From assembly GCA_032718475.1 (NCBI GenBank), contig JAUCBJ010007758.1, forward strand, positions 56,813-120,812: a stretch of DNA of 64,000 bases. Direction: 5' to 3'. Below, piece after piece: positions 45,455 through 55,375 of this stretch. The DNA is from Nemertoderma westbladi. Its lineage: Eukaryota > Xenacoelomorpha > Nemertodermatida > Nemertodermatidae. Both the position numbers and the translations under genes were made by a program. A model generated the notes under the pieces. The model did not search any database and was not told the origin of the DNA. It saw only the letters and a list, made by a program, of their open reading frames with translations. Positions within the stretch are counted from its first letter, which is position 1, and every line of letters starts with the position of its first letter.

Positions 45455-46449
45455 CTAAGGTGCTCCCTCTAGTAGGCAGCATTTGCCTACAGCCCTTCTG
45501 TAGGTCTTTCTATCTTTCGCCCCTATCTTGCCACCTATCCGCACTTCCACCGATCGGACTCTTCCGTCCTCATCGGAGTAAGTGCCCACGACTCTCGCCA
45601 ACCGCCATTGGTTGTTAATGATGGGATTGTTCGTGATGATCACCAGATCACCCAACCAGACCATCCAGATCTTATTTCGTCCACCCTATTTGCGACGATT
45701 ATAGGGTATTTCGTCCTTTTGTTATGTAGCCAGCCAAGCACTACCATGGAATCCGTCCAGTAGTGTGTTTCCACTATGTTGGGAATAACGTCCATTAAGT
45801 AGCCTGTGGCCCTAACTCCTAATCTTGCAGCTGTCAACTCGAGTTTCGGAACCGATGCTGAATCTGGTGGCGTCGACTTCGCCTTGCTAAAGGCAAGTCT
45901 GGGCTTGTGAGCCCCCTCTTGTTGTACTAAATAAAGTGCCGCTTTGTATGCCTTTAATAACGCATCGGAGAACATATGTAGATCCAGATTCGTCATGTCC
46001 CCATCTGGGAAATACACTCGTGGCATGCTGTATGTTTCCATCTGCTCCAAACTCTCTGTCCATATACACCACTGCGTTCTGATCTCTTCTGGTATCTCTG
46101 CATCCCACTCGTCCTTTAGTTTGTATACTCTCTTGAGTATCTGTTTCCCCGTGACTAGTAATGGGGATGCTAGGCCTAGGGGATCGTATATCCTTGCTAT
46201 GACAACACATAGCCCCTCTTTGTGTGGATTTCTGCGCCCTCCTCGCTTAACTGATACTTCAGTTCATCTGTCTCTTGGTTCCACACGATTCCCAGTGCCT
46301 TCTGTTCAGAATCTATTCGCTTGGTCGCCATGTCCTGTCCCCTAGCTGTCGTGGGATTATCCATGGTCGATTCTGGTCTCTCATCCTTTATCGCCTTGTA
46401 AATTCCTGTGAACTGGATTGGAATTTGGTTAGGTTAAAGCCGAATCCCT
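45455..46449 (-). pseudogene. BEL/Pao pol, 3' part (RNase H and DUF5641 remnants)
   Basis: Successive minus-strand frames encode a Pao RT end (GFNLTKFQSSS near 46410, then a YDPLGLASP segment near 46175 in another frame). RNase H follows (LDLHMFSDALLKAYKA, VPKLELTAARLG, WTDSMVVLGWL), then a DUF5641-like end (LGDLVIITNN, WRLARVVGTYS). The integrase is deleted between about 45665 and the DUF5641 piece, and at least two frameshifts separate the parts. It is the remains of the element whose gag is at 46449-48683. Confidence 0.85.
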
Positions 46450-48683
46450 TAAGGATGTTGCAAACCTCGCGCCCTGTGTCCATGTTTACCTTTCTTTGGG
46501 TCTAGAGCCACGTGGAGTAGCAGGTAATAGGTCCTGTCCGTGTTTGGTTCATCGACCGGTAGTTCTATGGCCCATCCTTTCTCGACGTACTTCTTAATCG
46601 TTCTGTGGATGTACTCATTCTTCTCGGGGCTCCGTTTTAGTGTTTGCTTCAACTTACGAAGCCTCGTGAGTACCATCCCTCTATTGTCGGGTAGCGGTAG
46701 CTTCGGTAGCTTCCATACCATCCCTATGGTATACCGCCCCTCGTCACATTTCATTGACTCCTTTATGCTCTGTAGAGCCTGTTTGTCTTCTACCGAGGTC
46801 CCGACCCCGCTCTCTTTTAATCCCTCCAAATCCTGCCTGAGCAGTCTCCTGAGCTGCTCCTCCGCTCCCTCATCCCCCATCTCTCGCATAGTTCCCATGA
46901 ACATGCAGCCTGATGTCTCCGACATCCTAAATGGTATTTTACTCTTAATTGGGCCGCTCAGCATCCACCCGAATGGTGTTAAAATCGCCACCGGATCACA
47001 CTGCCTGTCTTCGCTGAAGACCGTTTGCATTCTTTTGTGGGCCGTCGGGCAGTCCATTCCTACTATGATGGATACCTTCCTAACGTCCACCTCTGGGATT
47101 GAGAAGTCGATAGTGTCCAGGAATTTATATTGTTCGACCTTGATGTTGGTTGGTCGCCTGGCGTTGATATTTATTGAATCTAGCACCTGGATGGGGTCGA
47201 TGTTCACCCCATAGTCGCATCCCGGTGCCACCGCTGCAATCGCGCACCGTCCGGTCCTCATCTCCAGGACCTCATCTTTGCTGGAGATGGTTGTTACCGC
47301 CATTCTACTTGGCCTCGTTCTTAATCCTATTTCTTTGGCCACCCAATCCTCAACTAAGGTGAAGGCTGCACCACTGTCAACCAGCATCAGTGTGGTCACT
47401 GATCGATTGCCTTCCCTGATCACTCGCACTGGTACTACCCCAAGTAGTACCGTTCCTCTCTTCTTTGCTCCCACGGTGCTCGTTGCCATTGTCTGACCTT
47501 TATTTCTACCGAACATAATTGGCGTTTTCTTGCATTGGTTAGTCCTATGTCCACTCATCACACATCGCAAACAGATTTCATTTCTTCTCGCGTATTCCAC
47601 CTGATCTTCTCTGGGTAGCGCCTGCCAGTACCTGCAGTTCATGGTCTGTAGAAGGGCATTTGTATGTAATTGGCATTTGCTCCTCTTTGGGTCGTAGCCG
47701 TCCTTATAAAGTGCGTTGCATATCGCACTTATATTTGTACCAAAGTCCATACTATCCTTATTGTTTGGGTTTGGCCTACTGGGCGTATTAGGGTTATGTT
47801 TATTTGTGTTGTTATTTTTCCCCTGTCCGCTCCATGATGTGGTCTTACCCCCGGCTACTTGTGGACTGGTAGTCCCCTGCGTTGCTGCGTACGGCAATGA
47901 CTGTCTGAGCTTTGGCAATGCGTTTGACGTATTGTGCTCTGGTTTCGGCCTGTGGTAATCAGTCTTTGGTTCCTTTCCCAGGCTATCCTCGCTATAGACT
48001 GGGTCCGTTATAAGTTCAGCTTCATAGTTTAAGAAGCTCCACATCTCTTCTAAAACCGGTTCCGCACCCTTCCTATCTCGAGTAGTGAAAGCGATTTTTC
48101 TCCACTTATTGTGCAGCCAAATCGGTAGTGCTTGCGCTATCGTGGTGATGTTGTTAGACGCGTTGAGTTTGTATGGCGCGTCCAGTGTCTTTAGTACGAT
48201 TAGCGCCTTATCGACTTTGTTAGCGAATGTCTTTATGCTAATGGGGTTATCCTGTAGGCCACCCGACGTTATGCCTCTCAGGGTTTGCCGGATGATCTTG
48301 GCCGGGTGCCCGTATTCCCTGTCTAACGCCCGCCATGCCGTCGTAAAGCCACCCTCGATGCCCTGGTATTGCCTCACGATGTCGTATGCTGGGCCTCCTG
48401 TATATACTTGCAGATATTTTAGGCACTCCGCCTGCGTCAAGTTCTTTGTTAATATTTCATTACTATACATGCGCCAAAATTGTAGGTATTCTTCCGGCCT
48501 ACTCCCATCGAATTTAAACGGTTCCACGGGTGGTAACTCGATCCTTGTTTTTAGTGCATTGATTAATGTGGCCATCCCCATCGCTTGCACTTCCAATGGG
48601 TTTGATGGGTGCTGTATAGGTTCTCCCGTTGGGTGCGTTTCCTCTGACTTGGATATATTATAGGGGGTAGCGGCCCCCTCCAT
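46450..48683 (-). pseudogene. BEL/Pao gag-protease-RT N terminus, second element
   Basis: The frame opens with an ATG at 48681-48683. It has a DUF1759-like Gag (FKFDGSRPEEYLQFW, ALDREYGHPAKII), a knuckle (CLRCVMSGHRTNQC), an aspartic protease with MLVDSGAAFTLV, and a Pao linker (AILTPFGWMLSGPI). The RT is cut just after its start, at HVALDPKK (about 46500). About 200 residues including the YxDD centre are missing, and the frame ends soon after the breakpoint. The N-terminal 650 or so codons remain open, so this part decayed mainly by deletion. LTRs for this element were not found. Confidence 0.88.
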
Positions 48684-48781
48684 ATTTTTGTGTTGCACGA
48701 CCTATTCTCGTACAAGGGGTTTGATGTTCTTACTCCTATTGGGGTATATTGTTGATATTGTGATCGGGGAATGTCACCCTG

Positions 48782-48805
48782 CCCCCCCCCCCCCCCCCCC
48801 CCCCC
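48782..48805. repeat. Poly-C run of 24
   Basis: An uninterrupted run of 24 C lies about 100 bp upstream of the gag start on the minus strand (G24 in the sense direction). Runs this long are unstable and prone to assembly error. Confidence 0.95.
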
Positions 48806-48849
48806 ACCGGTATGTTTGGTACTGGGGTTGATGTTAATATATTGGGGCC

Positions 48850-50140
48850 CATACACCTATCCGTAATAATTCTCCCCTCCCCTGGGTATATGTTATGTCC
48901 CTGCATCCTGTAGTCATACTGCTGTGCTGGTACTGGTATAGGCCTATCAATTGCAGGCCTACCTGCCAGTACGTACTCCGCGACTTCCGGGTTTAATCCC
49001 GTCGCCCGCGCTATCCTATCAGTAGTATATGTTTGTATGATACTGCGCCATGGTCACCCATAGCCCAGCATTACCATACATTTCTAGTACTCCATCCAAT
49101 CAGAAGCCACCATTTCAACCATTAGCAGCAATCGTTATTATTTCATCCAATCAGATGCCGGCATTTCATTCGTAGCCACGGTAACTTCTCAAGTTCCCGC
49201 TTATTCCGCTAGAGGCGTTATTAGTCACTCAACAAACTTCCTCTTCTAGTACTCCATCCAATCAGAAGCCAGCATTTCAACCGTAACCATGGTAACTTCT
49301 CATGTTCCCGCTTATTCCGCTAGAGGTGTTATTAGTCACCCAACGCCAGTACTGCATCCATTCACCAACCTTTATTTTACAGACGCTAGAGGTGTACAGG
49401 GCTACAGGTAACGTCTACTATTTTTTCAAATCGCTATTTTTTAGCAACCAGTATTTCCATATTCACCAACCTTTATTTTACAGGCGCTAGGGGTGTCTAC
49501 AGGTAACTTCTACTATTTTTCATTTCGCTATTTTTCACCAGTAACTAAATTTAATTTTGCAATTTTTCAGATAACAAAATATTCAACCGGGTTCGAACTC
49601 GGGACCGTTATAACTCCCCACAATTCACCAATCACTCTTCCATCCAACCTCGAGAGAAAAAGGCGTCAAATATTCGAGTTATAGCTGTTGAATGCCAAGT
49701 AATAATTATTCAATATCGATTTATTCATCATAACTGGTCGCAGATGTTTACAAATAGCTTGTGGTAGTATCAATTATAAATTATTGTTCATTGAATTCTA
49801 TACTATAGCATATGTCACCAACGAGATCCAATTATTCTAATGATTTCGATAGCATAAAATGCATATTAATTAATACGAAATACATCTAACTAATAATAAT
49901 AATATACTTGTTCTACATACATTATCAGTACAATATTTACAGATAAAATTACGTTTGAATATAAGATGGAATGATAATTAATGTTTAGATGTAGGGTATT
50001 GATTGTTGTGAGTATGTGCTAGATATAGCAGTAATAGTGTTATTCGATATGTAACATTATGAAACAATGTCTCATGTATACACTGTAGTGTTGCAACTAT
50101 GTGTAGGTAAGTCAATGTGTCAGTGTTAATATAGTATATT
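48850..50140. repeat. Gene-free region with diverged local duplications
   Basis: CCATCCAATCAGAAGCC occurs near 49091 and 49254, each followed by an (A/C)CATTTCAACC block. GTTCCCGCTTATTCCGCTAGAGG occurs near 49194 and 49303. ATTCACCAACCTTTATTTTACAG occurs near 49358 and 49460 (each listed word is a little over 20 bases only at its ends). ATCCAATCAG contains a CCAAT box, so promoter fragments are possible. No gene was seen. Confidence 0.6.
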
Positions 50141-50141
50141 A

Positions 50142-53100
50142 CATTTTTTATAATATATTGGTTCTACAGAGTGATGCTGGGTTTTAGCACTGTTAATTTG
50201 ACATTTTTTTTTATTGCGAAATTAGATCATTAAAATTTTCATTAAAATTCCATGAATAAACTTTGCGAGACATTCCTTAACTATTCTTTGACAACAAATT
50301 GTCTATCTATCTATTTTGAGTAAAAAATGTGAAAAATAAAATGCAAGTCTTAAAAACTGAGTAAGTACTGTTATATTTATTTAAAAATATAAAATTTTGT
50401 CAGTAAATGCGAGACTGCTGTAATCATCTATTTTTTAGTAAAAAATAATAAACTTACTGTATATATGTTTAAAACCAAGCATCATGCTACAGAAAAAATA
50501 TTAACTTAAAATTCTTCACAAACTTATTAACTGAAAACAGTATCTAGCATATATCCAACGTTTAATTTTACATTTTTTTTTAGTCAAAGGTAGATTCACT
50601 GACATTGTTCTAGAACTTAATAGAATTTGCTGTCATGTTGCAGATCATCCTTCATATGCTGCCTATGGCGACTGATTTCACTTCTCTGCAAAATATTACA
50701 CGTATTTCCAGAATCTTTGAAATTTAGGTCTCCAGTTGTTAAAAACGATTCCTAGCCATATGACTTCTGTTGGATCGGTTGTAATACCTGTTGTCATAGG
50801 TTATGTCACATTGGTCATTACTGGGGTACGAGGTATGTTCAGATTGGTCTCTTAGATGAGGGTTTGGGAAGTGTTGATGTGGATAATCGTGTCTACTCAC
50901 TCTGTGCTTCTGATACTGCTGGTATGTTTGACTTTGGTGTCGAGATGGTTCTGGGGTATGTCTCCAAGAGTTCCTCACATACTCCGTATGCCTATTATTA
51001 TCTTGCGGGATAGATTTATATTGATTACCATTATAGTTGGCTTGATTGTTATTGTGCCAGTATGATTCCCTAGAGGTTTTGTAGTGTAGATCCACCCCTT
51101 TATTATTCCGCTTCATATCTGTGCTGCTTCTACTGCTTCCGTTTGTTGGAAGGGGTGCTTTGTTGGGTTTCTACAACCTTGTGATTTTCTTAGATTGACA
51201 GTTTCTTTGGAAACATTATTTAGATTTGCCAAGAAATCAGTCTGTTGTTGTAGAAGTATGGCAATTTTTGTATCATTATCTAGTTCACTATATTTGTTTT
51301 CAGTCCTAATGTTGTGCTGCCTCAGGATCTTTGATTTGAAGGTTGGTTTGGCAGGTCTTTTTGGTTCTTGCCAGGTGTCATTGTTTTTGAGGACTTGTTC
51401 TAGAGTAGAGGGACATTTCACTGATGGGTTTGTGATTATTACAGAGTCGTTTCTTATGTTTGTTGGTACCTGACTTCCTTGCAGGGATTTACCTTTCTTT
51501 TCCTTTATGCTGTATGAGTAAGTAGGATCCATTTCAGTTTCATTTGGATTGTCTGATATATTATCTACTGTTATATACTCATCAGTCTCTGATGGCGAAG
51601 ATATGTCAGTTGTAGAAGTTGTGGACTTCTAGATATGTCAGTTGTAGAAGTTGTGGACTTTTTCTAAGCCAAGTGGCACTAGGGACCTAGCAAAAATTTC
51701 TTTTGGATTTTGCATGATGCTCTCCACCCTGGCTGTTTCAATGAATTCATATGATGTCATAGCTTTGCTGAGTTTTGTCAGAGTCATATTCATTGCCTCT
51801 GTTGATGTTTCCTTTGGTTGTGTCTTCGGGGAATTCATAGTGGGATTCCTCGGATTTGGTTCTTGATAAATAAACTGCTGCCTGAGCCTAATACTGTATT
51901 ATTATGTGCTTCACTGTCACAGCCGATTTCAATAGCAACAGGCTTTGTGCAGGGAAGGTTATCTAATGAATTGGTGCGACGATGATTGCGTTGGTTAATC
52001 TTGCTAGCCTTTCAAGTGTTATGATGTTCCGTTCCCTTCTTTTGGGAAGCAGATTGAGAAGTGTATACTGGGAGTGTAATTCGAACATCTTTCATACATG
52101 TTCTTAGCCACCCAGTTTCGAACAGCTATGCTTCTCTCCTTGGGATTGATTGGAGGGCAAGATGAATGGCTTTTCAAGAAGAATGAATTTTTTTTGGCTT
52201 GTGAAATTTCATCAGTAAATGCAAGACTGCTGTAATCATCTATTTTTTTAGTAAAAAATAATAAACTTTCAGTATATATGTTGAAAACCAAACATCACGC
52301 TTCAGAAAAAATATTAACTTAAAATTTTTCACAAACTTATTAACTGTAAACAGTATCTAGCATATATCCAACGTTTAATTTTACATTTATTTTTAGTCAA
52401 AGGTAGATTCACTGACATTGTTCTAGAACTTAATAGAAATGTGAGCAAGACATTGAAGTACTATCTTAAAGTAGGTGTGACAATGTGTGAAATATATTTC
52501 ATGTATTATGATCAAGTGAGATATTGTTATGATTATAAAAGCTAGTACACCTCTGTATGTTTGTTTAGTTAATAAAATAAGGTTTTAATAGTTAATAATA
52601 ATAATTAATTCAATAAGGTTATGAAGTCATATTATAAGATTTATAAGGTTATAAGGTCATTCCATAATCGATACACAAATAGTATGTTACAACTGGAAAT
52701 ACAAGTGTTAACTACATTTGTCCTGGAAAATAAATAATCGACACATCTTCCATGTTCTATTTACGCCACCTAGAGAAATGAATAATTTGGCAATTATCAA
52801 AGATGAAATACACTCTGCTCCCACTGGGCGGCTTTATCCTGAATAAATTAAGAAACGCCTTCAAAGGAAACATGAATCTACCTTTGACTAAAAAAAAAAT
52901 GTTAAATTTAATGTTGCCTATATGATAGATACTGTTTTCAGTTAATAAGTTTGTGAAGAATTTTAAGTAAATATTTTTTCTGAAGCGTGATGTTTGGTTC
53001 AACATATATACTGTAAGTTTATTATTTTTTACTAAAAAAATAGATGATTACAGCAGTCTCGCATTTACTGAAGAAATTTTATATTTTTGAATAAATATAA

Positions 53101-53322
53101 CAGTAGTTACTCATTTTTAAGGCTTACATTTTAATTTTTACATTTTTACTCAAAATAGATAGATAGACAGTTTGTTGTCAAAGAATAGTTGAGGAATGTC
53201 TCGCAAAGTTTATTCATGGAATTTTTCAGTGAATCTAATTTCGCAATAAAAAAATGTCAAATTAATAGTGCTAAAACCCAGAATCACTCTGTAGAAACAA
53301 TATATTATAAAAAATTTAATAT
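50142..53322. mobile_element. Element with about 470-bp terminal inverted repeats, unclassified
   Basis: Left arm 50142-50635 and right arm 52868-53322 are inverted copies. They share TTTTTTATAATATATTG at the outside, a TCTACAGAGTGAT block, a TAATTTGACATTTTTT block and a TAGTCAAAGGTAGATTC block at the inside. Part of the arm recurs in direct orientation at 52200-52440, and again at 54995-55375. The interior holds broken minus-strand frames with no recognised transposase. No target duplication was identified. Confidence 0.6.
50739..51838 (-). pseudogene. Unrecognised broken ORF inside the inverted-repeat element
   Basis: Three minus-strand frames line up: 51838-51638, 51532-51113 and 51116-50739. 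A 32-bp tandem duplication at 51597-51660 shifts the first against the second and creates a stop. The last part is rich in His, Asn, Gln, Arg and Tyr (for example NNNQANYNGNQY), as in disordered Gag-like tails. A separate 90-codon frame at 52291-52019 may belong to it. No domain was recognised. Confidence 0.35.
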
Positions 53323-53329
53323 TGTTGCC

Positions 53330-54715
53330 AAACGACCATGCAAGTAATGGTGGAAATGTTGACAAGCCCAGTTTAGAGCCCACAACTCCAAGTGTGGTGC
53401 ATCATATTGCTGTTGGTCATTGTTTATATGTTTTAATGCATAAGCAATAATGAGGTGTAATTTGTTGTCAATGGTGCTAATCTGTGAAAGTATGGCGGCA
53501 AAACCATTGCCACTTGCATCAGTTTCAAGTACAAATTCTTTGTTGAAGTCCGGGTATTGTAAAACCGGTGTAGTGATAAGTCGATTCTTTAGTTCCCAAA
53601 ATCCTAACCGTGTTTAATTTGTCCAAACAAAAGGCGTAATTTTTTGGAGTAAATTATATAAAGGTTTTGCGATTTTTCCGTAACCTTCAACAAAACGGCG
53701 GTAATAATACGTTAATCCAAGAAACATTTACTCTTCTTTTATATTTCGAGGTTCAGGGTAATTTTGAAATTTTTCGATATTATTGCTGGATCAGGACTAA
53801 TCCCATTTCGTGAAATAACATGTCCCAGATATTTTATTTCTATCTGACTAAACTTACATTTCTTTTGTTTCAACTTCAGATTTACTTTCTTAATCCGTTG
53901 TAAGACAAGTTTCAGTTGCTCTGTAAATGTAATTGATTTTACTAATATATCATCAATAAATACATGGAATTGTTTATCTTCTTCAGTTGAAATGCCGTTC
54001 AATAATTTCTCCATAGTTCGTTGGAAAGTAGCTGGTGCGTTACATAATCCGAAGGCAAGTACTATGAATTCATAAAATCCAGAGCAACAATTAAATGTTG
54101 GTTTTGTAAATCGTCTAATATATCATCAATATGTGGTAGTGGGTAGTTATCCTTAACAGTGATACTGTTCAGCTTCCTATAATCGACACAAAAGTGTGGA
54201 GTGCCATCTGACTTCTTAGCTAATAGTACAGGAGAAGACAAGGGACTTTGTGATGGTTGTATAATACTGAATTTCACCATTTTGTCAATTTCATTGGCAA
54301 TTACTGTTTTAAAGAGTGTGAGGTGTTCTCTTAATTGCAATATTAGTACCAGTATCGATTGAATGTTCTGCTAATTCCGTTCTACCAAGCTCATCATCTG
54401 ATAGTTGAAGTACTTCATTGTATTCTTTTAATACATTAAGCAATTTTTCTTTCTCTTCTATGGTTAGGTTTGTATCTGATAGATCAACTTGCTCCTGTAT
54501 AATATTATGTCTCTCATTGACATCAGTAACCAATGAAACATTACTTTCTCTTATCTCAATTATTGTTTCCTCTTCATTTTTGTTATCATTCAAAGATAGA
54601 TCAATTTTTGTACATTGGCCTATTATCAATCCCTCTGGTATTGACTTATGTAAAGAATCTAAATTTAGTACACCGAGAATGCTATAACCATCAGTTTCAG
54701 CTTCGTGTACCGAAA
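53330..54715 (-). pseudogene. Ty3/gypsy-like RT and RNase H relic
   Basis: Minus-strand frames show the RT entry (HFCVDYRKLNSITVKDNYP), the catalytic centre as FHVFIDDILV (FIDD where YLDD or FVDD is usual), KYLGHVISRNG, then a downstream RNase H with LETDASGNGF near 53515. At least two frameshifts separate these blocks. Integrase and Gag are absent. It lies between two copies of the inverted-repeat arm (52868-53322 and 54995-55375). Confidence 0.85.
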
Positions 54716-54719
54716 CTGT

Positions 54720-54975
54720 GATACTACTACTACTAGGTCGAGCGAACTCGGACAGTGGAAATGAGATCCTTCCAGGCTTTCCGATTCTCCATAGTTGTCA
54801 CAATTTCGTTTCTCCCAAGTTCAGTATCCCTTTCAAGTTGATCTATATATGTTATGACCCGTCATCCACGACTACGCTTTCCAAGAGTTGGTTGCCAGAG
54901 AAGTAGATCTGGTTTGACCTCGTCTTTACTTCGCCAGCAGTGCCCACTGAATCTTAATCTGCGTTCACATAGGGT
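54720..54975 (-). pseudogene. 3' end of another LINE (RT C terminus)
   Basis: The minus strand encodes a RLRFSGHCWRSKDE segment and a LLLWQPTLGKRSRG segment, an internal stop, then MENRKAWKDLI and a terminal stop at 54735-54737, followed by short TAG repeats. This is the C-terminal region of an RTE/CR1-like LINE different from the one at 41221. It is a 5'-truncated fragment joined to the gypsy relic. Confidence 0.75.
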
Positions 54976-54994
54976 GGTTGATACAGGCGGTATA

Positions 54995-55375
54995 AATGTT
55001 AAATTTAATGTTGGCTATATGCTAGATACTGTTTTCAGTTAATAAGTTTGTGAAGAATTTTAAGTAAATAGTATATAAGTTAATATTGTTTCTATAGGGT
55101 GATGTTTGGTTTTAAACGATTATTATTATTTTTTACTAAAAAAAATAGCTGATTACAACAGTCTCACATTTACTGAAGAAATTTCATATTTTGAATAAAT
55201 ATAACAGTACTTACTCAGTTTTAAGGCTTACATTTTAATTTTCACATTTTTTACTCAAAATAGATAGATAGACAGTTTGTTGTCAAAGAATAGTTGAGGA
55301 ATGTCTCACAAAGTTTATTCATGGAATTTTTCAGTGAATCTAATTTCGCAATAAAAAAATGTCAAATTAATATCA
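54995..55375 (-). repeat. Fourth copy of the inverted-repeat arm, abutting AFG2A
   Basis: The sequence is in the orientation of the right arm 52868-53322, but lacks the outermost 60 or so bases of the arm. It is joined directly to AFG2A coding DNA at 55375/55376. The missing end suggests a deletion or rearrangement breakpoint rather than a clean insertion. Confidence 0.75.
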
